DNA of 64,000 nucleotides from Henricia sp. BOLD:AAB3569 (GCA_037783545.1 JBBELK010000164.1:1550001-1614000), one strand, 5' to 3'; shown: positions 1 through 11,034, numbered from the stretch's first letter. Notes: generated by a model not told the origin, from the letters alone. Program-made: numbers and translations.

Positions 1-109
1 ATTTGCACGGAAATCCATACACGTCCTCACAATAATTTTGTTGGTATAAAATTAGTTGTAATTTATAATTGCAACTAATCTAGTTTTTATTTTTCTCATT
101 ATCTATTAG

Positions 110-2671
110 GTGTTTACCCAATTTCCAGTCGGAGATTAAGTGGGCGTTCTTTATACCGACTATCATTGCCATAATTGTAAGTTGATTCCGCAAAATTATC
201 TAAGAAATATTTTTAATTGTGGAGTTACAATGAAGGAACAGCAGTTCACTCAGGTGGTGCGCGTGCGCGTTTCCGCGTGTTGTTAATACGCGCAGGCGCG
301 TAGCTTTCGGCGTGCTTTTGTTTGATAGTCCCAGACGAAACTTTGTGTACGTGTGCGGTTTTCAGTAGAGTCGGTTTTGTAAAACGTATATAACGTCTCT
401 GTGCCCTTTCTGTAAAATTATTTGTAGAATAGTGATTGATCAGCATTTATAAAATGTTTATGAGTGCACAAACAATTCTTGGCTACACTGTATTTCTATT
501 TCTTCAAAATTCAATAGCTTTTTTGCAATCTTATAGTTTTATGTTTTTACAGCTGATTTTCGCCATGCTCGTTGTTGCTGCGAAAAGCGTCTCGAAAAAC
601 ATTTCTGACAGTGATGAGCACGCTACGAGCAAAATAAAGTTAGTATACCGTGGTTTTTTCCGTCGTCATTACCTCCCTTTTAAAATTGAAGATTAAACTA
701 TTTTCGCTGTTATTTTTACAGAGTAAACATTACTTTATATTAACACAGGGCTGAACTTCAAAGATCTGCACTGATTTCCACACTCGGGACCGCGACTTTG
801 ATGCTGCTGCCACCGTCTCTGGCTACACCCACCGGCAAAGTAACGGCCATTCAGTGGTTCTTTGTGGTGTTCAACGCTCTTCTTGGACCGTGCCTGTTGT
901 CATTTTACTGCATTTTGAATCCTAAGGTAAAATATTCACCTTTTGTGCCAGAAATTGCGAGAAAGACCCATACTGCAAATTGAATGTATTTTGTAATTCT
1001 AAAGTCGACAAGTTAGAATCAGTTATATATAAAGTCTACAGTTCACGTTTTCTAATAGCTATTATTTGGAATTTTTTTGCAAAGTATATCAAAATGTAAC
1101 CAAAACATGTGATTTCGTGTAGGTTCGAAAGGCCATTGGCGTCAAAGTTGGTTACATACTGATTAGACATGATCCTACTGCGTCCCCGTCAGAGGTAAGA
1201 TTGTGTGCGTTTACCACATGTAAGGTTTGCCCACATCATTAAACTTAGGCCCCCTGCCGCAGACGACAAAAATATTGTTTGCCGATTTACGCATTAACTA
1301 AACTTTCCGTTATATTATCATGGATGTTTATGTATAAGGAGTGTTTCTGGATATTCAAACTGTAATAGGTAGAGCCAACTATTACTTCTAGTGGCATGAC
1401 AAGTGACCGCGCGATCTCTTACATCCAAGCCGAGTTTACACCCGTCGTGCCCGGGCCAGGAGCTGCCGATTTTCGCTCAGAAACTCCTGACGTTTTATCG
1501 CTACATACAGACATGGAAGGTGCGTATTTGTCGATGTCCAAATTTCGACCAAATTGCAATTAAGTCTCGAAACCTTGTCTGAAACTTCACAAACCAAAGC
1601 AAAATGTTCCTGAGTCTGGTCCTTGTTTTGGCGGCCAAAACCAGAAACATGTTTCTAACGTCATCACCGATTCAGCCAATGAGGAGATTCGATCGTCAGC
1701 AACAAGGCTGACGATTGGTTGGATTTATCACAACGTCACAAACGTGTTTCTGGTTGCGGTCGTTAAAACACATCCTTGGCTTTTGTATTGTGGGGGGGGG
1801 GGGGGGGGGGTGATTGACCGCAAGTAGCCGGTCTTGGATTCCGAGGGTCAAAAAGGAAAATTTGTTTCTCACCTGGTATTGAAGTAATTCTCTCTTTTTT
1901 TTTCCAGACTGTCCTGAAGTTTTTCTGCGTCCTGTTTCACCCACGCCTACAGCTCTCACACCATATCCGCGTCCCGTAAGTCTGAAAAAAAGTACACGTG
2001 CAATTAATGGTCAAATTCGGGTACCAATTACAGTTTTATTACGCTTTATCAATGCGCATTCTAATTTGTAGTTTCCTTGAATTATTTTAGTTGTCTATTA
2101 TAGTTGCATCACACTTTGTCAATGCGCATGCTCATTTTATAGTTCGCCCAGCGGGTGAATCAAGTTGACCATCAGGGCTGCGTTCCAAACACGCGAACAT
2201 TGCAAACGTTTGCATCGTTCGCCAACAACTGGTACCCGACTTTTCATAGACTAGTGCACAAAAGCACTGTAACCAGTGGCGAACGTTGGCAACGTTCGCG
2301 TGTTTGGAACGCAGCCCAGTTGTATCACGCCTTATCAATGCGCATGATCATATACAGTTGACCATTACGTGTTGTAATTTAGCAGTCTCCGTATCGATTC
2401 CAGTGATAAGAATCGATTCCTTTTCATACACATCCTACATTATACAATATCTCGTTCATTTTGTTACAGTCATCGATTCTTTCGGACTTCGAAATGCAGC
2501 ATCTCCCGGGATCGGTGATAGAAGAGTCTAAATTTGTGCGAGAGGTAAGTGAATGATTGCACAATAAAATGGCCATATATATTGCCATTGAAACAAATTA
2601 CTGTAATTTTATTGCACCATCATTTGAAGAATATTTTACAGACGACATGGTTGTCTGCCTATGAGTGGTGA
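110..2671 (+). CDS. Adhesion-type GPCR (family B2-like), C-terminal exons only
   Basis: Seven exons are supported: 110-176, 553-638, 749-926, 1123-1194, 1369-1519, 1908-1975, 2470-2544, with a final coding piece 2642-2671 ending in TGA. Every junction is GT-AG and phase is kept. The peptide opens with TM5 (contains KWAFFIPTIIAII and continues across an intron into LIFAMLVVAAK), then a short third intracellular loop, TM6 (ALISTLGTATLMLLP), a short extracellular loop and TM7 (WFFVVFNALLGPCLLSFYCI), followed by NPKVRKAI, which matches the junction after TM7 in adhesion receptors. The cytoplasmic tail is about 120 residues, rich in Ser, Thr and Pro, and ends in TWLSAYEW. The extracellular region and TM1-4 lie upstream of the window, so ligand class and subfamily cannot be read. 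Family assignment rests on the TM5-TM7 pattern alone. Confidence 0.8.
1791..1810. repeat. Poly-G tract in a GPCR intron
   Basis: A run of about 19 G residues interrupts the intron between exons 1369-1519 and 1908-1975. It may be a length polymorphism or a place of assembly uncertainty. Confidence 0.7.
2036..2365. repeat. Three direct repeats with an inserted foldback element, GPCR intron
   Basis: The motif TATCAATGCGCAT or a close variant occurs near 2047, 2117 and 2334. Between the second and third copies lies a foldback element, 2175-2317, whose 24-bp ends are exact inverted repeats: GGGCTGCGTTCCAAACACGC at the left and its complement at 2298-2317. The inner parts pair imperfectly. No clear target duplication is seen. 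Confidence 0.7.
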
Positions 2672-2701
2672 TACATTGTAATGCTGCCTGTTGAAATCAT
2701 G

Positions 2702-2707
2702 AATAAA
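2702..2707 (+). other. Polyadenylation signal of the GPCR gene
   Basis: AATAAA occurs 31 bases after the GPCR stop codon. This spacing would give a very short 3' UTR, so other sites may also be used. Confidence 0.45.
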
Positions 2708-2756
2708 AATGACCATATTCAAAATGGCCGCCATTATGTTTAGAACTTTGAATTAA

Positions 2757-3255
2757 AGGCAGTATACATCATTGGTAATCGCGAAAATCAACAACGTTCA
2801 AAGATTTACGCCTAACTTACACAATATAAACTATGACCGTAGAAAACCTCCCCTAAAATGATTTTGTCTGAAGTGCTATATAGTCTTTGAAAAATGAGTA
2901 AAACAATTTGTTTTCGTCTCATGAGACAAATTCAATTCGCTCAAAAACCATTTCGCCCAAGTGCCATTTCGCCCCAAACCACTTCGCCCGAGTGCCATTT
3001 CGCCCCAAATTACTTCGTCCAAACACTACATCGCCCAAATGCCACTTCGCCCCAAAACCACTACGTGTACAGGCCGTGGTTCAGGGCGCAATGGTTCAGG
3101 GCGAAGTGGTTTTGGGGCGAAATGACTGCAAACCCTTTTTTGACTGTTTTCTCAAAGGTTAGACGAAGCACGGAGCTGGTTTTTGCTCAGGTTGGTTTCA
3201 ATCACACATGGGGATAAAACTATTTGTAACAGTTTACCAATCATGTATACTATCT
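2757..3255. mobile_element. TTAA-flanked MITE, family 1 copy 1
   Basis: A 499-bp element lies between two TTAA sites (2753-2756 and 3256-3259). The ends are inverted repeats of about 22 bp: AGGCAGTATACATCATTGG at the left and the complement of AGATAGTATACATGATTGG at the right. Inside is a short tandem block of CGCCCAAAT/CGCCCCAAAC variants that also folds back. TTAA duplication is the hallmark of piggyBac and Kolobok-type transposases. No transposase is encoded, so this is a non-autonomous element. A second copy in opposite orientation lies at 10457-10951. Short reading frames inside it are repeat-derived. Confidence 0.85.
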
Positions 3256-3529
3256 TTAATATAGCTAAGTAATTTTTCCCCCCAAAATTACATTATAGCT
3301 TAAAACTCTGAACTATAAAATCTCAATTCTGAAATAACTTAATTATGAATTAACTTATTCCCTTGAGGTTTAAGTTATAGGTTTCCTGCAAACGTAATTA
3401 CTAGCGCTAAGTTCTAACAATCTTCCCACAGGTAAAGACAACCCACCGTGTGTTCGTCAAAGGTGACTGGCATGTTGAAGAAGAAGAGAAGGTGGTGAGA
3501 AAAATATACCGGCGTCCCCGGGTCAAGGA

Positions 3530-4025
3530 GACAACGAAACTGTAATAGTGACCAGGCAATAGTGGCACATGGGTAGCATACCACCTATTGCCCGGGCAAT
3601 AGGGGACGATGTTATTATATTGCCCCGGGAAACACAAACAACCTCACCGTATAGTGCCCAGGAAACCGAGGCACATTGGTAGCATGCCACCTATTGCCCA
3701 GGACATATAGTGAACGATACTATTATTGCCCAGGCAACACGTAAACAATGACAATGCAACAAACTACTTATTGCCCGGGAAATGGGAAAATAGCGACACT
3801 GTAATACCGGCTATAGGAAAATGTAACCACAATAACAGATATTGCCCGGACGAAAGCCCACGATACCATGCACAATGCATAATCTGGGCAAAACGACAAC
3901 TGTATTGCCCGGGCAATAGGCAACGAAACAGTGATACCCCATATACGGGCATTAGGGAAAAGCACTGTTACGCTGCATATTACCTATCGGCAATAGGGAA
4001 ATATGGACGCGGTAATGGCGCTTAA
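3530..4025. repeat. Palindromic TATTGCCCGGGCAATA array
   Basis: At least ten diverged copies of TATTGCCCGGGCAATAG or half-sites (CCTATTGCC, GGCAATAGG) are spread over about 500 bp, with recurring phrases such as GGCACATKGGTAGCATRCCACC. Each full copy is self-complementary, so the region could form many small hairpins. It encodes no convincing protein. Confidence 0.7.
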
Positions 4026-4974
4026 TGCATGCAGCCCTCAGAGGCATTAGTGAACAGATCTATACGATGTCACATAATCTCAACGCTGTGTTATTGGTCG
4101 CTTAAGGCGCCATAAGGTTGTGCAGTCCCTCGTGCACCCATTCATTTCTATGAGATGCACCAGACATATCGATATACAAAAATATATACGTTAGGTGAAC
4201 TCTTTACACATATTTTAAACAACTATAGACCTTTTCTTTGCTACGGCTCTTAATAATTGACTTAATAATGCACAAATTAGCTTTAATGGTAAAGCGACAC
4301 ATATTTCGTTAAATATTTTATGATAAAGAAATTAACACAGACGAAGCAAAGGTGATGTAAATATGTGTAGGCAAAACAAATGTGATTATTTACATGTATT
4401 TTCAAATTCGGCAGACAGTTCTAAGTGACGTGAAGGGTGGTGCTCATGCGCAACTAGTCAGACTGGCATAGTCGGGTTATTTATGCTATACTCTCACACT
4501 ATACACACGGTCTTGATACTGGACTTTAAATTCGCAGATTAGAGCGTGACAAGTCAACAAAATTTAGTCTGGAACTCTAAATACTAAGTGTACACAAGGC
4601 AGCAAGTACCGTACGTCGGCACTGTAAACGTTAATCAAATATTAATTTGCAAATGGCCCCAGTCTCGCCCCAACGAACGATACACGCTCAAGGATGCATT
4701 TAATCAAGTAGACAGACATAAGTGCTCTCTCGGCTTAATTAATGCAATCATTAAGTGCATAAACCAACTCTGTAAATTAACTGAAGGACGAAACCGAAGC
4801 TACACAGAAGCGCTTAACCTTTTTTTTTTCGCAGATGAACCTAAAATAATTAATGTCAGTAAAACGCCATCACTTACGATAATTGTCAGCTGGGCGGTGT
4901 GTGTATACCTTTAGCGTGTCTGAAGACTAAAATACATCTCTTTTTTTCACGGGATATTTTCACACGAGCTAACC
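4026..4974. other. Intergenic stretch upstream of lectin gene 1
   Basis: No exon, RNA gene or clear repeat is seen. It should contain the promoter of the lectin gene that begins at 4975. A CACTATACACACGG and a TATTTATGC-like AT-rich stretch occur near 4478-4506, but I cannot assign a TATA box with confidence. Confidence 0.4.
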
Positions 4975-5772
4975 ATGGCATCTTACTTACATGGTATTGT
5001 TGTCTTGGCTATTCGCATGGCCTATGTAGCTGTCTTGAGTTCTGATGTTTGTCCTTCATTGTCAAGTGTGCAGTGCCCCTGTCCCCAAGACTGGCAGTTT
5101 TGGCAGCGGGCCTGTTACCGCCAGATCCCCGGTCCCGATGTAACCTGGCCTGAGGCTTGGGCGGCTTGCAAGGAGATGAGTGGAGTGATGACAGCACCTT
5201 CGTCGATCGAAGAGAACCAGTTTGTGTTTCAGATGGTCCGAAATACCACGGCTAAGAGAAGATCACCGTGGATTGGCTGCAGGCGACGAGTGGACAATGA
5301 TACCGAGTGGGAGTGTGATGGACAATCTCGGGCAAAGAACTCCATGTTTTGGCGTTCTGGTCAGCCAAACAACGTCGGAGGAATCCAGGACTGTGTTGTG
5401 GCCCGCCGCAAGTATGACTGGTTGTGGGACGACGGACGTTGTGATCAAAACCGCACAGCCGTTTGCGTTCGCCGCGATGTTGACACTCCGTGCCCGACTA
5501 ACGCCCCTCGCTACTGCGTCGCTACCCAAACCGATGGCCGGGTTCCCGACTCCGCGTGTCTGCTCGGCCACGTCACCCGTGAGTTTGTCACCCAGAGCAT
5601 CCCAGCCTGTGGCATGGCGTGCGTCGCCGAACCCGCCTGCCGCTCCTTTAACGTGAAAAAGGCCAAGGAAGAAAGGAAAATCTGCCAGCTCAACAATGCC
5701 ACTAAATCTGAAGACAACGGGGGATTCCAAGCTACCAGTTACTTCTGTATTTACTTTGAAGTTTGTGGCTAA
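4975..5772 (+). CDS. Secreted C-type lectin with PAN/apple-like module (lectin 1)
   Basis: Single-exon gene of 265 aa with start context ACCATGG. Residues 1-22 form a signal peptide. Residues 34-167 form a C-type lectin-like domain: CPCPQDWQFW opening, WPEAWAACKE helix, WIGCRRR, a QPN motif at 130-132 where calcium-binding lectins have EPN or QPD, and DWLWDDGRC at 148-156 in the place of the WND motif. Residues 173-264 are cysteine-rich and read like a PAN/apple module (ACGMACVAEPACRSFNV then KICQLN). Sequons are at N90, N108, N159 and N241. The CTLD is almost the same as in lectin 2, but the PAN part is closer to the decayed copy at 15601. Probably a secreted carbohydrate-binding or immune recognition protein; the ligand is unknown. 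QPN is not a standard specificity triplet. Confidence 0.88.
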   Translation: MASYLHGIVVLAIRMAYVAVLSSDVCPSLSSVQCPCPQDWQFWQRACYRQIPGPDVTWPEAWAACKEMSGVMTAPSSIEENQFVFQMVRNTTAKRRSPWIGCRRRVDNDTEWECDGQSRAKNSMFWRSGQPNNVGGIQDCVVARRKYDWLWDDGRCDQNRTAVCVRRDVDTPCPTNAPRYCVATQTDGRVPDSACLLGHVTREFVTQSIPACGMACVAEPACRSFNVKKAKEERKICQLNNATKSEDNGGFQATSYFCIYFEVCG

Positions 5773-6759
5773 AAGTACAATTTACCTTTGTCGCCGTATT
5801 CAGAAGTAGATAGCTCGTTCTTTTACACTCAAAACACCTCAAAAGGAAAGGTAATCTTCTTAAAACTAACTTTTGAACAGAACATATTAGAAGTTTTAAC
5901 ACAGTGAACTTGTGGATAACAAGACACTGATCGACCAATCACCTTGGAATCGCTTCCAAGAACGTTCCGCTTCAGCGATTTGTCCACGACCAAGAGAAAC
6001 TCTATGATCAAAGTGATTTAAGCAGCAATGCTGCCATCTGTGAGAATATTATAATAGTTAAGAGTTTTCAGAAAACGCACTTTGTTGGGTTTTAATTAAA
6101 TTAAACCTGCGTGGGATGAACTGACTCTGGAACCGCGCGTCTCAAAACCTGCCCTAGAAGTGCAGGAGAAATTTGCGTTTCTGAAGCGTATATATCTAAC
6201 CCTATCACTGTTGGTACACAATGAAAAAGTGTCTGTGCAAACAGCTCGTCTAAATTGACCTTAATTTGTCAGGAGAACCATGCAGCAGCCATGCACTCGT
6301 GTACCAAACCCGTTGAGAATGAGACTTAATGCGGTCAAATTTATTTTTCAGTCGACTTAAAATCTTTACAATCAGATAATTGACTTGTATTTACTTATGG
6401 GATTTCAACAGTGTAGAAAAGTGTTTTAACATTTGATGTTCACAAATTATTGCCATACTGAACTACATAAAGGCCTCTGCATTATTAATAAACTCATTTC
6501 CGGCACGGGCGAAATCGGCTTTGTCATTTTGTTTTGACGCAAGGGCAGGTGCTTAATAATATATAATTGTATTGACTGGCGTAACTATGAAAGACTGCGG
6601 ATCTTTCTGGCAGCACGATATTGACGGTTACAAAACAACAAATAGTCTCTCCGAGCTTTCACGGCATCAGTCGTGAGCTAGTCATTGCGTGTGTAGCTAC
6701 TGCCAGAGTGTGACGGAAACCCCCCCTCGCTTTTCACGGAGATTTAAGACGAGCGAAAC
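5773..6759. other. Spacer between lectin 1 and lectin 2 with lectin 2 upstream region
   Basis: No coding sequence is seen. Bases near 6480-6700 are also present in inverted, diverged form at about 11220-11440, which marks this as part of the unit that was duplicated with the lectin genes. The 50 bases before 6760 carry CTTTTCACGGAGATTTAAGA, comparable to TTTTTTTCACGGGATATTTT before lectin 1, so both genes share a proximal promoter or 5' UTR. Confidence 0.5.
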
Positions 6760-7536
6760 ATGGCATCTTACTTACACGGTCTTGTTCTATTGGCTATTCG
6801 CATGGCCTCTATAGCCGTGTTGGGTTCTGATGTTTGTCCTTCATTGTCAAGCGTCCAGTGCCCCTGTCCCCGAGACTGGCAGTTTTGGCAGCGGGCCTGT
6901 TACCGCCTGATTCCCGGTCCCGCTGTAACCTGGCCTGAGGCCTGGGCGGCTTGCAAGGAGATGGGTGGAGTGATGGCAGCGCCTCGGTCGATCGAAGAGA
7001 ACCAGTTCGTGTTTCAGATGGCCCCAAAGAGCATTAACGTCATATGGGTTGGCTGCAAGCGTGGAATAAATGATGAAGCCAAGTGGAAGTGCGAGGGACA
7101 AGCTCGAGCACGGAGATCCATGTATTGGCATCGTGGCCAGCCAAACAACTTAGGAGGAAGCCAGGACTGTGTTGTGTCCAGACACACAGATGACGGAATG
7201 TGGGGCGACGGACCTTGCGATAAAAACCGCATAGCCGTTTGTGTTCGCCGCGATGTTGGCACTCCGTGCCCGACCAACGCCCCTCGGTACTGCTTCACTA
7301 ACCAAACCGGCTCTGCCTGTCTGCCCGGCCGCGTCAGCCGTGGGTTCGTCACCGGGACCGTGGTAGCCTGTGGCTCGGCCTGCATCGCTGAACCCACCTG
7401 CCGCTCATTCAACGTCAAGCAAATCAACCATGGAAAGAAACTCTGTCAACTCATCGATGATTGTTCGCCCGCCAACAACGTCACAGTGGCCCAAAACAGC
7501 ACAGACTGCCTCATCACGGGCGTTTGCTTTAAGTAG
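6760..7536 (+). CDS. Secreted C-type lectin with PAN/apple-like module (lectin 2)
   Basis: Single-exon gene of 258 aa, 1 kb downstream of lectin 1 in the same direction. Signal peptide at 1-22, then a C-type lectin-like domain (34-164) with WPEAWAACKEM, VIWVGCKRG, QPN at 127-129 and MWGDGPC at 147-153. The C-terminal PAN/apple-like part (170-256) has ACGSACIAEPTCRSFNV and KLCQLI. Its first 90 residues differ from lectin 1 at only a few positions. Its PAN part matches lectin 3 almost base for base although the CTLD of lectin 3 is very different. This mosaic points to gene conversion or unequal exchange. Role as for lectin 1: extracellular recognition, inferred from the domain type. Confidence 0.88.
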   Translation: MASYLHGLVLLAIRMASIAVLGSDVCPSLSSVQCPCPRDWQFWQRACYRLIPGPAVTWPEAWAACKEMGGVMAAPRSIEENQFVFQMAPKSINVIWVGCKRGINDEAKWKCEGQARARRSMYWHRGQPNNLGGSQDCVVSRHTDDGMWGDGPCDKNRIAVCVRRDVGTPCPTNAPRYCFTNQTGSACLPGRVSRGFVTGTVVACGSACIAEPTCRSFNVKQINHGKKLCQLIDDCSPANNVTVAQNSTDCLITGVCFK

Positions 7537-8100
7537 ATATATTACCTAACGCGGGTAATTAGAACTTGCACCAACTGTATAAATGTAGTTCGCACCTTTG
7601 TTTGTGGCACTGTAAATGGACTATGAACACTAGATTGATAGCAACTTCTGTAACTGGAAATTGTCTCTGCGAACGGCTCGTCTCTTTGATCAGTCCATGT
7701 GGACTGAACAAAACACTGACATGTAGGCCTATGGTTTATATAAATATTGGAGGGTTGTCGGGACATGGGATGAACACTGGTTTGAACCTGTTCGCGTACT
7801 TGTAGATAACAAAGATACTAATTAAATTAATAAGTAAATTATTGACCATTTTGTGTTGTATGAAAGAGTAGCCATTACTTCAAGACAACACTTGAAAACG
7901 ACTGTGGCGAACATTTCTAAGGTCCATGTCTTTACACGGTATTCAAAAACATATATAGGACGCGACGGAAAAGGTTACATACATTAATTTTATTAATTAG
8001 AAGGGGAAAAAATGAAAAATTGCGGATAAAAATCGACGTTGTTTAAACCTCAGATCTTAGCCCATTAAGGTCACCTATACAGAGAACAAAGTTAGGCTAT
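7537..8100. other. 3' flank of lectin 2, duplicated elsewhere
   Basis: No gene is seen. The part from about 7690 to 7805 (GGGTTGTCGGGACATGGGAT and neighbours) recurs in reverse complement at 13060-13145 behind lectin 3 and at 15480-15580 behind a decayed lectin. It is therefore a conserved lectin 3' flank. Confidence 0.6.
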
Positions 8101-8104
8101 TTAA

Positions 8105-8465
8105 AGGAGCGTGACCAGAGTTTCTGGAAAATAGTTTTCGATGTAACTTACCAATATTATATCAAGTAACTCCCATACACACCTCCCATGTCCCAAAAAC
8201 CCGAAAACATTCGCAATTTCCAGTAAAAAATTGAACAAAACTATCGAGTATGCTTTCAGCGGATAAACGTTGATACTGGAAAATTAGTTTACAAATAATT
8301 GGTGGATTTTCGACGATATCCTCGGAAATATTCGGCCTAGAAGCGCGGGAGTTTCAGTTTCGTAATCAGAAAAATATAACGGATGTTATGATATAAAAAT
8401 CTCATGACCCATAAGGTAAGTCCCGGGGAGTTATGGGTAAAAAAAAGTGATCTGGTCACACTCCT
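8105..8465. mobile_element. TTAA-flanked MITE, family 2
   Basis: A 361-bp element between TTAA at 8101-8104 and 8466-8469. Ends are AGGAGCGTGACCAGA and the complement TCTGGTCACACTCCT. It has no coding capacity. A related left end is seen at 43754 (AGGAGCGTGTCCAGATCAC) just after a TTAA. Confidence 0.8.
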
Positions 8466-8526
8466 TTAAGAATACATATTGATAGATTGACTATGAGCTG
8501 GTATCGATAGAGTAACTTACTGGTTT

Positions 8527-8755
8527 CGAGTCATCTCGGTCCCAAGTCGAGTTGACCTGAGACCGAGTTGACCTATAGGGCCGAGTTGACCTATAGGGCC
8601 GAGTTGACCTATAGGGCCGAGTTGACTCGGGGACCGAGTTGACTGGGGACCGAGTTGACTGGGGACCGAGTTGACTGGGGACCGAGTTGACTGGGGACCG
8701 AGTTGACCTATAGGACCGAGTTGACCTATAGGACCGAGTTGACTCGGGACCAAAC
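8527..8755. repeat. Minisatellite, CCGAGTTGACC-type units
   Basis: About thirteen units of 16-18 bp, alternating between CGAGTTGACCTATAGGGC and CGAGTTGACTGGGGAC forms. The blocks are arranged as three long units, then five short ones, then two or three long ones. Reading frames across it (for example repeated RSTRSYRSTRS) are artefacts of the repeat. Confidence 0.85.
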
Positions 8756-9526
8756 TTACTGACCCTTTTAGTTTTACTGTCTTTTGTGTCGTACACTGTG
8801 CCGAAGAGTGAATTAAACAATTACAAAGAATAACAATGGAGTAAAAACCTGATAACTGTCTCAGTTTGTCGAAATTATTTACCTTTTCAAACAACCTTAG
8901 CTTCCTCAAACAATAATCCGATGTTCCACACTGCTGCTGTTTTTCTGTAAGAGTCAGAACGGGAAGTCGGTCTACTTCCTCTCCCAAGTCTTGTCCAGTT
9001 AAATTTGTCGTCGATGCTTCTGCAACATGCTGCAGTCGTTGGTTCGAGTTATTAGTGAGCTTTCGATTGGACGACGGAGAGAAACACGACGGTGAAAAAT
9101 CTGACCGCGAACACGTCGTTGCACAAAACGTCCTGTCCTACTTTTATTCCATTTCGATTTTCACGACTTGAGATCGAGTCATGAGATCCAAAAATGTGTT
9201 GTTGAAGGTCAAATGTTACCTAAACGTTGCCGTCGTCGCCACAACGTTGATTTGCCCCAACTACCGTCCTAGAAATCAGACGACAACGACATGGCAAAGT
9301 CAACGCATGCGCAGATGAGCCGGGATAGCAATTCATCCGTCGTGCAAATCGAAAACTCCTTAGCTCCCCCAAAAACCAACCACAAACCGGAGAACACGAC
9401 TGCACTGAACTGACGCAGCCAGGAACATATCCGTAATACATGCACAATCAACAGTGGTAACATTCCAATCAACAGTTCCGATTTGAACTGATTCAGGGGG
9501 TGCGACTGACAATGCCCTCACGTCTA

Positions 9527-9780
9527 TTAGCCTTTTAGTTTTAGAAGTATGGCGGAACAAAAGGAGAGGGCGCAATTTTATTAGGGTATGACTTTTTTTA
9601 TCAATTGTATTTCTTTCCAAAAACTTGATTTACATGTTGTAATTATAATACATAGACAGAATTATCAGTAAAATAAATAAGTGTAAAGTGAAAAACTGAG
9701 TTATTTTGCATTTTAGTCGATTTTATACCCACTGCAAAGTGCGCCCTCCTATTGTGTCCGCCATACTTCAAAAAGGCTAA
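9527..9780. mobile_element. MITE with ATTAGCC termini
   Basis: The left end near 9527 (TTAGCCTTTT, then GAAGTATGGCGGA and GGGCGCA) is repeated in reverse complement at the right end (TGCGCCCTC, TCCGCCATACTTC, AAAAAGGCTAA). The element is about 255 bp and is bounded by TA on each side. No protein is encoded. Confidence 0.65.
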
Positions 9781-9844
9781 TACAGACACGCATGCGGTCT
9801 GGTGTGTAGCGATGTGGAGGGCTAGGGATGGATACCGTGATGGT

Positions 9845-10060
9845 CGCACCGTGATAAAGCATATGCAGCACGATATGTGGCAAACGGACACCCCCCTACC
9901 ATTGTTGCCCTATTGTGTCTCAAACATCCGAGGAATTTCCAAGGAATTCCTTTCAGTTTTTAGGGGGGGATTGGTGCGTTAACAAAAGGGAAGAGTGTGT
10001 TGAGGTATAGGGGCGTTAGGGGGAGTCCCTCTGCCACATATCGTGCTGGGTATATGATAA
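9845..10060. repeat. Foldback element
   Basis: The arm containing AGCACGATATGTGGCA near 9868 is matched by TGCCACATATCGTGCT near 10031, with weaker matching of the sequence on both sides (CACCCCCCTA versus TAGGGGGAGT-like). A non-coding foldback repeat. Confidence 0.55.
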
Positions 10061-10456
10061 AGGTTATAGCCAAACAATGGCAACAATATCCAAGATATGG
10101 CGTCAGTTTGTTTACACGCGAAATTTCGTGTGACCCAACAAATAATATGCTTTCTAAGCAAAACGTGATGTCATTACTTCTTGGGTCTGTTGGAATCCTT
10201 GTTTGCCATAATCTAATGAAACAGCGCCCTCATTGATATTTGCACCAAAAGAACATTCCATAATTCCATGTGTTTCACTAGATTTATTCCCATGCTTTAT
10301 AAACCTTTGAATGTGGCATTTTTAAGCAATGATATAGTCCTCTCAAGAAATAAAACGAATACTTCATTATGCTAAGATATTACCAGGCAAATTGTACATC
10401 TTGAGAGAAAAACATTAGGCCAATCTGTACCACTAAAAATAAATTGAACGTCTTAA

Positions 10457-10951
10457 AGATAGTATACATGCTTGGTAAACTGTTACAAACAGTTTTATCC
10501 CACTGTGTGATTGAAAATATGCATGATTAAAACTAACCTGAGCAAAAACCAGCTCCGTACTTCGTCTAACTTTTGAGAAAACAGTCAAAAAAGGGTTTGC
10601 AGTCATTTCGCCCCAAAACCACTTCGCCCTGAACCATTTCGCCCTGAACCACGGCCTATGCACGAAGTGGTTTTTGGGCGAAGTGGCATTTGGGCGATGT
10701 AGTGTATGGACGAAGTAATTTGGGGCGAAGTGGTTTGGGGCGAAATGGCACTTGGGCGAAATGGTTTTGGGGCGAATTTAATTTTCGTCTCATGAGACTA
10801 ATTGTTTTACTCATTTCTCAAAGACTATAGCACTTCAGACAAAACTATTTCAGGGGAAGTTTTCTACGGTCATCATGTTTATATTGTGTAAGTTAGCCGT
10901 AAATCTGTGAACATGTCCGATTTTCGAGATTACCAATCATGTATACTGCCT
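10457..10951. mobile_element. TTAA-flanked MITE, family 1 copy 2 (inverted)
   Basis: A 495-bp element between TTAA at 10453-10456 and 10952-10955. It is the reverse complement of the element at 2757-3255, including the CGCCC/GGGCG block and the TCTCATGAGAC motif. Termini AGATAGTATACATGCTTGG and the complement of AGGCAGTATACATGATTGG match copy 1. The two copies flank the lectin 1-2 region in opposite orientation. Confidence 0.85.
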
Positions 10952-11034
10952 TTAAAATCCCATGTAAAAAGTGAGGGGGATATATTGCTTTTATACAGGC
11001 TGAAGGTTACTATTTACACACACTGGCCTATGTG

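Noticed and set aside
2157-2361. CRISPR-like direct repeats near 2.1-2.4 kb
   Set aside because: Only three diverged copies, with an inserted foldback; the window is eukaryotic, so a CRISPR array is not expected.
2894-3217. Overlapping frames of 107 and 84 codons
   Set aside because: They lie wholly inside the TTAA MITE at 2757-3255 and come from its CGCCC block.
5263-5730. Minus-strand frame of 155 codons opposite lectin 1
   Set aside because: Shadow of the lectin coding sequence; its codon pattern mirrors the real frame.
8491-8987. Minus-strand frames with RSTRSYRSTRS and SQLGPIGQLG repeats
   Set aside because: Produced by the CGAGTTGAC minisatellite; two frames are open at once, which is typical of repeats.
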